64,000 nt of DNA from Cellulomonas telluris (GCF_004886325.1 NZ_QXFN01000004.1:558001-622000); one strand, 5' to 3'; counted from the stretch's first letter, positions 10,257 through 19,147 are shown. Program-made: numbers and translations. Notes: a model not told the origin generated them from the letters alone.

Positions 10257-10455
10257 CTGCTGTGCGCGCCCGGGGATGCAGCGACGGGTGCAGCAGCCGT
10301 TGCCGTCGGTGAGGACGTGGGTCGCGACACGCTGCATCACTGTGCAGCCGCGGCATGGCGAGCTCGACGGCCCGGCCCGGCCCGAGACGCCGACGGCTCG
10401 GGACGTGCCGCACGCCCCCGCGCCCAGCTCGGGCACGGGGGCGTGCGGATGCCGG

Positions 10456-12417
10456 TCACGCCAGGCGGACCCTCACGCCGGACAGGCCGCCGGCCAGGGG
10501 TCCGGCCGGCCGCGGGCCGTCGAGCGCGTCACCGACCAGGTCGGTGTCGATGCGCAGCGTGCTGCCGTCGGGCGCCTCGAAGTCGGCCCCGACCAGACGC
10601 GTGGGCGGCAGGTCGGCGCCCGTGACCACGTCGAGCACGGCGGCGTCCGCGCCGGGGACGTCGACCTCCAGCCAGAGCTCGTCACCCTGCGCGAGGACCT
10701 CGACGCGCGCCGGCCTGTCGAGCACCAGCGGGTCCGACTCGACGTCCGCGGGGCGGGCGCCGCCGACGAACACGTTGCCGCGCGACCAGTACGGCTGCAC
10801 GCGGCTGCCGAAGCGGTTGTGGTCGCCGTCCCAGCGGTCGCCCATCTCCGTCAGGTACTGCTCGAGCGACGTCGGGTAGCCGTCGTACGCGCTGGTGCCG
10901 GTCTGCGAGCCGATGCGGCCCCACGACTCCGGCGCGTACGCCGCGTCGAGGTCGCCGGCCGCGAAGACGTTGCCGATCCAGCGGTCGTCGCCGGTCAGGA
11001 TGATGGCGTAGCCGGCGACCTGCGTGGAGTGCGGGCGGTGGTACGGCGTCGCCCGGTCGAGCATCTGCTTGAGGCCGACCGTCCCGCACAGCAGGTTGCG
11101 CACGTACGCACCGCCCTGGCTGTGGTTCTCGACCGAGACGGGCGACGCCAGCACGTTGTGGTCCACGACGTACGGGCCGTGGCTGACCTCGACGAACAGG
11201 TCCCGGCTGTTGTCCCACAGCACGTTGCGCGTGATGCGCGTGCCCTGCGTCTGCCAGTCCAGCCAGATGCCCAGCGAGCAGTCGTGGATGTGGTTGCCCG
11301 CGATGACGACGTCGACGGGCGCGTGCAGCTTGATCCCCGCGATCTCGTGGCCGTAGAACTCGCGGTCGTTCGCGATGTCGTGGATGTGGTTGTCCTCGAT
11401 GCGCGAGAACACGCAGCCCAGGTGCCCCACGACCGCGTTCTGGCCGCAGTGGTGGATGTGGTTGCGGCGCACGACGTGCGAGCCGATGTGCTCGCGGTCC
11501 CAGCCGATCTGGCGGGCGGAGAACACCGACTCCAGCTGGTACTGGTAGCCCGGCTTGTCGCCGCGGTCGGAGGCGCAGTTGTCACCCGTCGAGGCCTCCT
11601 TGCCCAGGGAGACCGCCGAGCACGTCGCGTCGTGGATGTCGTTGTCCTCGATGACCCAGCCGTGCGCCCAGTTGGGGCCGATCAGGCCGGGCTGGTTCGC
11701 CGTCGGCGGCGCCCACTGCGTCGCGGCCTGCGCGAGCTCGAAGCCGCGGACGGTGATGAAGTCGACGTGGTGCTCCTCGGGGAAGAACACCGCGCGGCGC
11801 ACGTTGATCTCGACCAGCGCGGCGTTCGGGTCGGCGTCGCCGAAGGCCGCGTGGATCGTCGTGACGTCGGCGCCCACCTCGGCGTGCCACACCCGCTGCG
11901 TCCAGTCCGGGTCGGGGACGGGGACGGTGGTGCCGGTCCAGTCGTCCACGATCTCGGTGCGGCGCGGCGCGGACGCGACGGCGTCGACGCTCGCGACCTC
12001 GAGGAGACGACGGCCGTCGAGGTAGACGGCCCCCAGGTGCTTCTTCGGCTCGTCACGGCCCGGGCGGACGATCCAGTCGCCGTCGACCTCCACGGCGAAC
12101 GGGTTGACCTCGCCGAACAGCGTGTTCGGCACCTCGACGCGCCACACGCCGCCGCCGACCGGCTCCCAGCCGGTGACCTGCTCGGAGCCCGTGATGCGCA
12201 CGTGCTCGCCGGGGGCGGCCTGGTAGGTGATGCGCCGGTCGTCGCTGCGGCCGCCGCGGCGGGGCCGGACCCACTCGCGGTAGGTGCCGGCGTGGACGGT
12301 GACGGTGTCACCGGGACGAGCGAGCTGGGCCGCGCGGTCGATCGTGCGCAGAGGAGCGTCCGGGGTCCCGGCGGCGTCGTCGGACCCGTGGACGGAGACA
12401 TGGATAACGATTCCCAT
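10456..12417 (-). CDS. GH120-family beta-xylosidase (parallel beta-helix)
   Basis: 653 residues, no signal peptide, so likely cytoplasmic. Recognised as glycoside hydrolase family 120 by end-to-end similarity to the remembered Thermoanaerobacterium XylC sequence: opening GSDDAAGTPDAPLRTI, REWVRPRRGGRSDDRRITY, WAPPTANQPGLIGPNW, GHEIAGIKLHA and GIWLDWQTQGT...LFVEVSHGPY. In XylC the nucleophile Asp and the acid/base Glu sit in the last two motifs, 23 residues apart. Here they are Asp387 and Glu410, also 23 apart. Function: releases xylose from xylo-oligosaccharides by a retaining mechanism. It stands alone with no transporter beside it. A minus-strand TAAGGT lies 6 nt before the ATG, suggesting a leaderless mRNA. 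Confidence 0.85.
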   Translation of the reverse strand: MGIVIHVSVHGSDDAAGTPDAPLRTIDRAAQLARPGDTVTVHAGTYREWVRPRRGGRSDDRRITYQAAPGEHVRITGSEQVTGWEPVGGGVWRVEVPNTLFGEVNPFAVEVDGDWIVRPGRDEPKKHLGAVYLDGRRLLEVASVDAVASAPRRTEIVDDWTGTTVPVPDPDWTQRVWHAEVGADVTTIHAAFGDADPNAALVEINVRRAVFFPEEHHVDFITVRGFELAQAATQWAPPTANQPGLIGPNWAHGWVIEDNDIHDATCSAVSLGKEASTGDNCASDRGDKPGYQYQLESVFSARQIGWDREHIGSHVVRRNHIHHCGQNAVVGHLGCVFSRIEDNHIHDIANDREFYGHEIAGIKLHAPVDVVIAGNHIHDCSLGIWLDWQTQGTRITRNVLWDNSRDLFVEVSHGPYVVDHNVLASPVSVENHSQGGAYVRNLLCGTVGLKQMLDRATPYHRPHSTQVAGYAIILTGDDRWIGNVFAAGDLDAAYAPESWGRIGSQTGTSAYDGYPTSLEQYLTEMGDRWDGDHNRFGSRVQPYWSRGNVFVGGARPADVESDPLVLDRPARVEVLAQGDELWLEVDVPGADAAVLDVVTGADLPPTRLVGADFEAPDGSTLRIDTDLVGDALDGPRPAGPLAGGLSGVRVRLA

Positions 12418-12423
12418 GACAGG

Positions 12424-12429
12424 ACCTTA
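12424..12429 (-). promoter_or_regulatory. Putative -10 box of a leaderless promoter for the GH120 gene
   Basis: TAAGGT (TANNNT class) on the minus strand ends 6 nt before the ATG at 12417, so transcription would start at or next to the start codon. There is no recognisable -35. Confidence 0.4.
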
Positions 12430-12641
12430 CGGGTGCCCGGTCCCCGCCCGCGGCGGCAGGCGCAGCCCGGCGAGCAGCGAGGTGCACCCCGACGGGACGC
12501 GTCGACGACGCCCCGGACGCGGACCCGCGGGGCGCGTGCGGGCCGGCGCCGTTCGACCGTTCGGCCGCGGTCGCCCGACACGAACGGGGCGCGCCCTTCA
12601 CGTGCTGTCGATCACGGCCGATGGGTGCACCGGAGGTACAC

Positions 12642-14162
12642 GTGCCCACGGTCGTCGAGGTCGTCTCGTTGCTCGCCGCCGTCGTGGCGACCTGGACAGG
12701 TGTGCTCGTGCTGCGCCGCAGCCGCACCTCTCCCCTGGCCCTGCCCCTGGCGGTCATGATGTTCGGCGCGTCCTCGTGGGCGACGGCCCGCGCCCTGCTG
12801 CACGTCGCCCGGGCCTCCGTGCCGGGGACCGTGGTGCTCCACTACCTGGTCTTCCCCGGCGCGGCGGCGGTCACCGCCGCCGCGTACTGGTACTTCGTCG
12901 TGCTGACCGGACGCCGGCTCAGCCGTCGAGCGGCGGTGCTCCTCCTGGTGCACCCGACGCTCCTGCTCGCCGTGCTGGCGAGCAACCCGTGGCACGAGGC
13001 GTTCCTGCGCGTCGCCGTCGACGGCGGGACGGTGCAGGTCGGCGTGGGGCCGCTGTACTGGCTCCACTCGGCCTACTGCTACGTGCTCATCGGCGCCGGG
13101 ATCGCACTCGCCCTGGCGGCGATGGTCCGGGCCGTCCCCGGGCACCGGCACGTGTTCGTCGTGGCGGCGCTCGCCGCGACGGTCCCGGCCGTCGGGAACG
13201 TCCTCACGACCCTGCTTGCCGCGCGTCCGGAGCGCCCTCACCTGACTCCCGTCTTCTTCCTGGTCAGTGCCGCCATCTGGTCCTGGGTGGAGCGGTTCGG
13301 CGGGCACAGCGCGACGGTGCCGGTGAGCACCCGCCAGGTGCTGGAGGTGCTCGACGACGCCGTCGTCGTGCTCGACCCGCGCGGCCGGGTGCTCGACGCG
13401 AACCCCGCGGCTCACGCACTGCTCGGCGACCTGCAGGGCGTACGGCTGCAGGAGGACGGCGAGGCTCTGCCACGGCCCGCGCGTGTCGCGATCGACGCCC
13501 TCCGGAGCGGACCGGGAACGCTGACGACCGACTCGGGCGCCGTCCTCGACGTGCGCGTGACCCCGTTGACCGACGCGGTGGGCCGGGCCGCGGGCACCGT
13601 GGTGGTGATGCGCGACGTGACGGAGCTGGAGCGGCTGCGCGCCGAGCTCGTCGACCAGGCGACGCGCGACGGGCTGACCGGGCTGCACAACCGCCGTGCG
13701 CTCGAGGAGCGGCTGGCGGCCGCGGCCGACGACGCGGCCGCGAGCGGCCGGCCCCTGAGCGTCGCGCTGCTCGACGTCGACCACTTCAAGGCGGTGAACG
13801 ACGCGCACGGCCACGGGGTGGGAGACCAGGTGCTCGCCGAGGTGGGTCGGGTGCTCGCCGAGTCGACCGGCCCGGGCGAGACCTCGGCGCGGCTCGGCGG
13901 CGAGGAGTTCGTCCTGCTGCTCCCCGGTCTCGACCCGGGAGCGGCGGCGCGCCGCGCGCAGGACCTGCGCACCCGCTGCGCGCAGATCGCGGTTCCGGCC
14001 AGGACAGGGACGGTGTGCGTCACGGTGAGCGCCGGCGTCGCGGCGCTGCACCCGGGCGGGTCGCCGGACGACCTGCTGCGGACGGCCGACGAGGCGATGT
14101 ACGCGGCGAAGGCGGCCGGCCGGGACCGGGTGGCGTGCGCCGGAGACCCCGTGCGCGGCTGA
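12642..14162 (+). CDS. Membrane-bound diguanylate cyclase (7TM-PAS-GGDEF)
   Basis: 506 residues from GTG 12642, 5 nt after GGAGG; an upstream ATG at 12621 lacks a site. About seven hydrophobic segments fill residues 1-220 (HisKA-7TM-like sensor), then a PAS-like domain (about 225-340; VLDPRGRVLDANPAAHALLG), then a GGDEF domain. The active-site loop is GGEEF at residues 419-423, preceded by DHFKAVNDAHGH, so synthesis of cyclic di-GMP from two GTP is expected. The RxxD product-inhibition motif is absent at its usual place five residues before the loop (GPGE there), so feedback inhibition may be weak. No EAL domain. Signal unknown. Confidence 0.85.
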   Translation: MPTVVEVVSLLAAVVATWTGVLVLRRSRTSPLALPLAVMMFGASSWATARALLHVARASVPGTVVLHYLVFPGAAAVTAAAYWYFVVLTGRRLSRRAAVLLLVHPTLLLAVLASNPWHEAFLRVAVDGGTVQVGVGPLYWLHSAYCYVLIGAGIALALAAMVRAVPGHRHVFVVAALAATVPAVGNVLTTLLAARPERPHLTPVFFLVSAAIWSWVERFGGHSATVPVSTRQVLEVLDDAVVVLDPRGRVLDANPAAHALLGDLQGVRLQEDGEALPRPARVAIDALRSGPGTLTTDSGAVLDVRVTPLTDAVGRAAGTVVVMRDVTELERLRAELVDQATRDGLTGLHNRRALEERLAAAADDAAASGRPLSVALLDVDHFKAVNDAHGHGVGDQVLAEVGRVLAESTGPGETSARLGGEEFVLLLPGLDPGAAARRAQDLRTRCAQIAVPARTGTVCVTVSAGVAALHPGGSPDDLLRTADEAMYAAKAAGRDRVACAGDPVRG

Positions 14163-14241
14163 ACGAGGGACGCCGCGGCCCTCGTCCGCGGCCTGCTCCC
14201 CCGGGAGGTCCCGGCCGCGGGCCGTGCGAGCATGGGCGCCC

Positions 14242-14805
14242 GTGAGCACCCCGGACGCACCCGCCCGCACCGTCGCGTACCGCGACGCGACCGGCGCCGA
14301 CGTCCCCGCGGTCGTCTCGCTGGTGGACGCGGCCTACCGGGGCGAGGCCAGCCGGGCGGGGTGGACGACGGAGGCGGACCTCCTCGACGGGCAGCGCACC
14401 GATACCGAGGCGGTCGCGGAGATCCTGGCCGATCCAGGGAGCCGGCTCCTGCTCGCGATCGGCACGGACGGCGTGATCGTGTGCTGCTGCCACGTCCGAC
14501 GCACCGACGCGACGACGGCGTACCTGGGCTCGTTCGCCGTGCGGCCGGGGCTGCAGGGCGCCGGGACGGGCGGGGCGCTGATGCGCGAGGCCGAGCGGCG
14601 CGCGGTCGCGGAGTGGCGCTCGGCGCAGATGGAGATGACCGTCATCGCCCAGCGGCCCGAGCTGATCGGGTGGTACGAGCGGCGCGGCTACGTCCGCACG
14701 GGCGAGACCCGGCCGTTCCCGTACGGCGACGAGCGGTTCGGCCGGCCGCGCCGGGACGACCTCGTCTTCGTCGTGCTGCGCAAGGACCTCGCCACGGCGC
14801 GATGA
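14242..14805 (+). CDS. GNAT-family N-acetyltransferase
   Basis: 187 residues from GTG 14242 (starts at 14224 and 14232 are weaker). Acetyl-CoA-binding core visible: strand YLGSFAVRPGLQGAGTGGALM, with the Q/R-x-x-G-x-G/A pyrophosphate-binding loop (LQGAGTG), then the QMEMTVIAQRPELIGWYERRGY block typical of small-molecule acetyltransferases. It would transfer acetyl to an amine; the substrate cannot be read from sequence. Follows the diguanylate cyclase by 79 bp in the same direction, without an obvious binding site. Confidence 0.75.
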   Translation: MSTPDAPARTVAYRDATGADVPAVVSLVDAAYRGEASRAGWTTEADLLDGQRTDTEAVAEILADPGSRLLLAIGTDGVIVCCCHVRRTDATTAYLGSFAVRPGLQGAGTGGALMREAERRAVAEWRSAQMEMTVIAQRPELIGWYERRGYVRTGETRPFPYGDERFGRPRRDDLVFVVLRKDLATAR

Positions 14806-15176
14806 CCGGCACGCCCCGTCTCTCGTCGGGGTCGGAGGTCGCGACGCCGGCCCGCCACGGAGCCCCTGGCGGTCGACGGCCGGACGCCGTCGGACGTGGC
14901 GCAGAGGACGACGACCGCGGGATGCCACGCAAGCGCGAAGCGACGTGTCGCTCGAACGGCCGGTCCCGGCGCAGCCCCGGGACGAGGTGCCGACACGCCG
15001 CACGTTGGCGTGCAGGCCGCGAGGCCCCAGAATGTGAGTCGATGCGTGCGCATGGACCTTGTCCCGCGCACGCGGGCCGACGGCGGCCGTCCTCCGTCGA
15101 CCCGGTCCCGGAGCGGCGGCACCCACGGTCAGGCAGGCCCGAGCGGCGCCGCAGGCACGAGGACCGAGGACGACAC
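14806..15176. other. 371-bp intergenic region with nested inverted repeats
   Basis: No frame here looks like a protein on either strand. It holds a nested structure: outer arms CGTGTCG (14944-14950) and CGACACG (14991-14997), inner arms GTCCCGG (14963-14969) and CCGGGAC (14977-14983). It could be a long structured leader for the yceI-like gene or a small RNA. Confidence 0.35.
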
Positions 15177-15854
15177 ATGACGGAGAGCACACCGCCGGCG
15201 ACGCGCCGCTGGAAGGGCATGACGATCCCCGCGCCGGGCACCTACGCGCTCGACGCCGCGCACAAGCGGGTCGGCTTCGTCGCCCAGCACATGATGGTCA
15301 GCCCGGTCCGGGGCGAGTTCGTCGAGGCCGACGCCCGCATCGCCGTCGGTGAGGACCCGCTCCGGTCCGCCGTCCAGGCGTGGATCCGGACCGACAGCCT
15401 CACGACCGGCCATGCCGAGCGTGACCAGCACCTGCGCAGCGCCGACTTCCTCGACGTCGAGCGCTACCCGGCCATCGAGTTCCGCAGCACCCGGGTCGAG
15501 CGGCGCGCGCAGGAGGACGCGATCGCGCAGTGGGCACGCCTGCGTCGCCACCTGCCCGAGCGCTCCCCCGTCGCCACCGAGCTCGTCGAGCGGGAGGTCG
15601 GCGTCGGCGGCCGTTTCACGGTCGTCGGCGCCCTCACGATCCGCGACGTGAGCCGCGAGGTCACGCTCGACCTCGACTTCGGCGGAGCCCGCCGGGACCC
15701 GTACGGCCGGGACATCTTCGGCTTCTCCGCGACCACCGAGATCAACCGTGAGGACTACGGCCTCGTGTGGAACGTGGCCCTGGACACCGGCGGCTGGCTC
15801 GTCGGCCGCAAGGTGCGGATCGAGATCGCGGGCGAGGCGGTGCGCGAGGCCTGA
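15177..15854 (+). CDS. YceI-family lipocalin-like protein
   Basis: 225 residues from ATG 15177, after a GAGGACGAGG-like site. YceI beta-barrel hallmarks: GTYALDAAHKRVGFVAQHMMVSPVRGEF at the start, the HLRSADFLDVERYPAIEFRS block in the middle, and GALTIRDVSREVTLDLDF, with GFSATTEINREDYGL near the end. Family proteins bind isoprenoid-type lipids in a barrel. There is no signal peptide, so this copy should be cytoplasmic. An insert of roughly 30 residues (QWARLRRHLPERSP region) lengthens it relative to the common form. Monocistronic. Confidence 0.88.
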   Translation: MTESTPPATRRWKGMTIPAPGTYALDAAHKRVGFVAQHMMVSPVRGEFVEADARIAVGEDPLRSAVQAWIRTDSLTTGHAERDQHLRSADFLDVERYPAIEFRSTRVERRAQEDAIAQWARLRRHLPERSPVATELVEREVGVGGRFTVVGALTIRDVSREVTLDLDFGGARRDPYGRDIFGFSATTEINREDYGLVWNVALDTGGWLVGRKVRIEIAGEAVREA

Positions 15855-16019
15855 GCCGCGCCGCCCGGGCCGGGCGGCCCGGCGTCTGCGCCCCCACCCG
15901 TCCGGCGCGAAACCGATCACCCAGCGGGGCAGGGGCAGGCCGTCGGCCGCTCGGCGTACAGCACCGCCACGGCACGGTCCTCCGACCAGGGTCCGACGGA
16001 CGCGCCCGCGCGGATCAGC

Positions 16020-16041
16020 CGTGTGGGTACGCTCCCACACG
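16020..16041 (+). promoter_or_regulatory. Perfect palindrome enclosing a -10 box (putative operator)
   Basis: CGTGTGGG (16020-16027) and CCCACACG (16034-16041) flank TACGCT (16028-16033), a TANNNT-type -10. The GTG start of the next gene begins at 16041, 7 nt after the hexamer, so the mRNA would be leaderless, and a dimeric repressor on the palindrome would block it directly. Confidence 0.5.
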
Positions 16042-16670
16042 TGACGGGCCGGGGCATCTACGTCGAGACGGTGGTCGCCGTCGACGTCGACACCCTCTGG
16101 CAGGCCACCCAGGACCCGCGCCGGCACGTGCGGTGGGACCTGCGGTTCTCGGAGATCGTGCCGGAGCCGGCGGACGCGGACGGGGCGGCCCGGTTCACCT
16201 ATGTGCGGCGCACGCCGCTGCGGGACGTGCGCGGGACCGGGGTGAGCATCGGCGAGCGCCGGCGCCCGGACGGGACCCGCACCTCCGCCCTGCGCTTCGG
16301 GACGGACGACCCGCTCTCCCCCATCCGCGCCGGCCGGGGGTACTGGCGCTACGTGCCGGACGGGACCGGGCGCACCCGCTTCCTCACCGGGTACGACTAC
16401 GACCCCGGGTGGGGGCCGCTCGACGTCGTCGTCCGCCCGCTCCTCGGCTGGGCCACCGCGTGGAGCTTCGACCGGTTGCGGATCTGGCTCGAGACGGGGA
16501 CCGAGCCCGAGGCCTGGCCGCTGGTCAGCGTCCTGTGGGTCTGGCGCCCCGACCGCCCGCGTGCCTCGCGAACCCTGCGCGCACCCGCCGGCGGCACCCG
16601 CCGCGACGACCACCTGCAGGACGCGCCGGCGACCCTCGCCGCCCTGCCCGAACCCGGGGAGGCACCATGA
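16041..16670 (+). CDS. SRPBCC (START-like) family protein
   Basis: 209 residues from GTG 16041. The opening VETVVAVDVDTLWQATQDPRRHVRWDLRF matches the first strand and Trp-Asp segment of START/SRPBCC domains, which bind hydrophobic ligands. The middle has GYWRYVPDGTGRTRFLTGYDYDPGWG, and the C-terminal helix (WSFDRLRIWLETG) is normal for the fold. It overlaps the downstream DUF4166 gene by 4 bp (ATGA), so the two are probably co-translated. In that pairing it may act on a lipid or quinone-like ligand, but this is inference. Starts inside a palindromic operator-like site. Confidence 0.7.
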   Translation: MTGRGIYVETVVAVDVDTLWQATQDPRRHVRWDLRFSEIVPEPADADGAARFTYVRRTPLRDVRGTGVSIGERRRPDGTRTSALRFGTDDPLSPIRAGRGYWRYVPDGTGRTRFLTGYDYDPGWGPLDVVVRPLLGWATAWSFDRLRIWLETGTEPEAWPLVSVLWVWRPDRPRASRTLRAPAGGTRRDDHLQDAPATLAALPEPGEAP

Positions 16671-17338
16671 CCTCGCTCTTCGAACAGGCGCTCGGCGCCG
16701 ACTTCCAGCGCCTGCACCCGATGATGCGCCGCCGGTTCGGGGTCGGCCTCGACGCCGGCGAGGCGTGCGTGGGCCGCGGCGTCATGTCCACGATCCGGCG
16801 CGGCCCGTGGTGGACCGTGCCCTTCCTGCAGATCGGGCGGCTGCGCAACATCCTCGTGCCCGACGTCGGGCAGGACATCCCGTTCACGATCGAGAACTAC
16901 CCGTACCGCGACGAGCTGGGGCGCGAGACCGTCACGTTCGTCCGCACGTACACGACACGGCCCGGCCGCACCGCGCGCTTCGACGCCACGATGGTGCTCG
17001 TCGACGGGCGCGTGCTCGACTACCTGGGAACCCACCAGCACCTCGCGGTGGACCTCGACCTCGAGGTCGACGACCGCGGAGGCCTGGTGGTGCGGACCGG
17101 TGCGCAGCGCTTCTACGAGGGTCGGGTCGGGTTCCGCTTCCCGATGCTGTTCAGCGGACGCGCCACCCTGCGCGAGCACTGGTCCGACGAGGACGAGGCG
17201 TTCCACGTCGACCTCGAGGTGCGCAACCCGGTGTTCGGGTTCCTCTTCGGCTACCGCGGGACGTTCACCTGCGACTGGGTCCCGGCCGGTGACGCCCCGG
17301 ACCGGCTGAAGCCCCGGCGCACCGAGGCCCGCACCTAG
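16667..17338 (+). CDS. DUF4166 domain-containing protein
   Basis: 223 residues from ATG 16667, overlapping the SRPBCC stop. Typical DUF4166 layout: FEQALGADFQRLHPMMRRRFG at the start, a GRGVM-x-IRRGPWW segment, PFTIENYPYRDELGRETVTFVRTY, and a closing VFGFLFGYRGTF. The domain has no established activity; it is often found fused to or beside NAD(P)-binding or SRPBCC proteins. Predicted mostly beta, cytosolic, with no signal peptide. Functional link with the preceding gene is inferred from the overlap. Confidence 0.75.
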   Translation: MTSLFEQALGADFQRLHPMMRRRFGVGLDAGEACVGRGVMSTIRRGPWWTVPFLQIGRLRNILVPDVGQDIPFTIENYPYRDELGRETVTFVRTYTTRPGRTARFDATMVLVDGRVLDYLGTHQHLAVDLDLEVDDRGGLVVRTGAQRFYEGRVGFRFPMLFSGRATLREHWSDEDEAFHVDLEVRNPVFGFLFGYRGTFTCDWVPAGDAPDRLKPRRTEART

Positions 17339-17357
17339 GCGCAGTCACCTGCTCCGG

Positions 17358-18191
17358 TCAGCGCACCACCGTCACCGGGCACGCCGCCCGTCCCGCGAGC
17401 TCGCGGCTCACCGCGCCGAGCAGCACCCGGTCGAGGCCGCTGCGGCCGCGGTGACCCACGACCACGCGCTCGGCGCGGGCGGCGGCCTCGAGCAGGGCCC
17501 GGCCGGGTGGGGCGTGCACGACCGAGCGCACGAGACGGTCCTGCGGCACGTCGACGCCCGACTCGGCGAGCGCGCGGTCGAGGAGGGTCGCGGCGTGGCG
17601 CTCGTACTCGTCGAGGGGCGGCACGTAGCCGAACTCCTTGCCGGGCAGCGGGGCGAGGGTGGTCATCTGCCAGGCGAGGACGGCCTCGAGGACGCCCTCG
17701 CGCCGGCGTGCCACCTCCGCGCCGTGCCGCAGGGCGGAACCGCCGGGTCGGGAGCCGTCGACACCGACGACGACCGGGCCGGACCACGGCTGCCCGTCGC
17801 CCTCCTCGTCGTGCGGCACGACCGTGACGGGCACGCGGGCGTGCTCCAGCACGGCGGTCCCGATCCTGCCGGGGCTGCGCCGCCGGCCGTGCCGGCCGAC
17901 CACGAGCATCTGCGCGGCCGTGCCGCGCAGGACGTCCGCGACGGAGTCGGCGGCCTCGACCTGCACGTGCACCGTGACGTCGGCGCCCGCACGGGAGCAG
18001 GCGGCGGCGCTGCGCTCCTCGAGCTCGGCCCGCAGCTCCCGGGCACGTCGTCCGCGCTCGTCCGCGCGGCCCCGCCCGGGCAGGACGTGCAGGACCGTGA
18101 GCGGGAGCCCGGCGTCCCGCGCCTCGGCCGCGGCCCAGGCGATCACCTGACCGCCGGCGGACCCTCCCACCGCGACGACGATGCCGTCCAT
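17358..18191 (-). CDS. Tandem-domain universal stress protein (UspA family)
   Basis: 277 residues, two Usp domains (about 1-128 and 138-277). Both carry the ATP-binding pattern G-x2-G-x9-G: GRHGRRRSPGRIG in the first and GHRGRSGLDRVLLG in the second, plus VVVGVDGSRPG opening the second domain. Family role: ATP-binding stress or dormancy proteins. ATG 18191 follows GGGAGGACGC. Converges with the DUF4166 gene with only 19 bp between stops. Confidence 0.88.
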   Translation of the reverse strand: MDGIVVAVGGSAGGQVIAWAAAEARDAGLPLTVLHVLPGRGRADERGRRARELRAELEERSAAACSRAGADVTVHVQVEAADSVADVLRGTAAQMLVVGRHGRRRSPGRIGTAVLEHARVPVTVVPHDEEGDGQPWSGPVVVGVDGSRPGGSALRHGAEVARRREGVLEAVLAWQMTTLAPLPGKEFGYVPPLDEYERHAATLLDRALAESGVDVPQDRLVRSVVHAPPGRALLEAAARAERVVVGHRGRSGLDRVLLGAVSRELAGRAACPVTVVR

Positions 18192-18418
18192 GCGTCCTCC
18201 CTGACGTCGGTGCCGGTGGCACCAGTCTCGCCACCTGCGCGGGCCGTGCCCAGGGGAACCGGCGAGCCGACCCCGGCCCCCGGGCGCGGGCTCGGCCGCC
18301 GGTCAGGAGCCGGAGGGTGCGCCGCCTCGCGGGGGCGGGCGCCACGGGCGATGCTGGGCGGGCGTCGCGCCGCGGCGCCCGGTGCCCGCGCGCCCGGTGG
18401 AGCGTCCCGGAGGACCGC

Positions 18419-19147
18419 ATGACCGCAGCCCAGGCCCCCGCGGCCGCCCGCGTCGCCGGCAGGGTGTTCGGAGCCGTCTTCGACCGCGTCGGCGCGCTGC
18501 GCCGCGACCGGCCCCTGCACCCGCGGGGCACCGTCCTGCGCGGGACCCTGCGGCTCGGGGACGACCCGGACGCCCCCGGGGGCGAGCTGCGGTACGCCGG
18601 GCCGGCGCTCGTCCGCGTCTCCCGGTCGGTGGGCCTGCCCCCGGGCCTGCCGGACGTGCACGGGCTCGCCGTGCGCTGGGAGGTCGACGGGCAGCCACAG
18701 GACGTGCTGCTGTCGGGGACGGGGACCGGACGCCTGACGCGGTTCCTGCTGGCACCGCGCCGCCGGCCGTGGAGCGGGTTCCTCGGCTCGCTCATGCCCT
18801 TCCGCACCGCCGACGGACCGGTCCTGCTCGGGGCCGTGCCGGTGCCGGGCGCGCGCGGCGACGCCGACCGCGAGGACCTGCGCGTGGACCTCGTGCTGCT
18901 GACGGCCCGCGCGGGCGGCCCGTGGCACCGGTACGGCCGGCTGGTCGCCGAGACGGTCGAGGACACCGACCTGCGGTTCGACCCGGTCCTGAACGCGCCC
19001 GCCCCGTGGCGCACGTACGACTGGGCGGCGGCGCTGCGCCTGCCGTCCTACGCCGCCGGCCGCCGGCACGGACCGGCCCGCCCGTCGCACGCGCACGACC
19101 GCCCGCCGCGCGCGCACGGCCGTGCGCCCCGATACTCGGCCGGGTGA
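18419..19147 (+). CDS. Conserved hypothetical protein, possibly catalase-fold related
   Basis: 242 residues from ATG 18419, 5 nt after GGAGG. Not firmly recognised. The pattern HPRGTVLRGTL...VRVSRSVGLPPGLPDVHGLAVRW loosely resembles the N-terminal core of heme catalases (a HxxG opening, then R-x-S-x-x and D-x-x-G-x-A-x-(K/R)), but it is far too short for a full catalase, and I cannot place the distal Asn or the proximal Tyr. Homologues in actinobacteria are sometimes labelled phosphodiesterase, for which I see no metal-binding motif. The C-terminal tail is Arg/His/Pro-rich. It overlaps the permease gene by 4 bp (GTGA). Confidence 0.45.
   Translation: MTAAQAPAAARVAGRVFGAVFDRVGALRRDRPLHPRGTVLRGTLRLGDDPDAPGGELRYAGPALVRVSRSVGLPPGLPDVHGLAVRWEVDGQPQDVLLSGTGTGRLTRFLLAPRRRPWSGFLGSLMPFRTADGPVLLGAVPVPGARGDADREDLRVDLVLLTARAGGPWHRYGRLVAETVEDTDLRFDPVLNAPAPWRTYDWAAALRLPSYAAGRRHGPARPSHAHDRPPRAHGRAPRYSAG

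Noticed and set aside
10221-10436. Small minus-strand frame after tRNA-Val, considered as an integrase remnant
   Set aside because: No recognisable motif, no ribosome binding site; composition like other shadow frames.
10456-12417. Pectate-lyase or generic right-handed beta-helix label for this protein
   Set aside because: GH120-specific blocks and the Asp/Glu catalytic pair at the right spacing fit better than the pectate lyase calcium motifs, which are absent.
14642-15241. Minus-strand frame across the gap before the yceI-like gene
   Set aside because: Arg/Ser/Pro-rich, overlaps the ends of two good genes, no domain signature.
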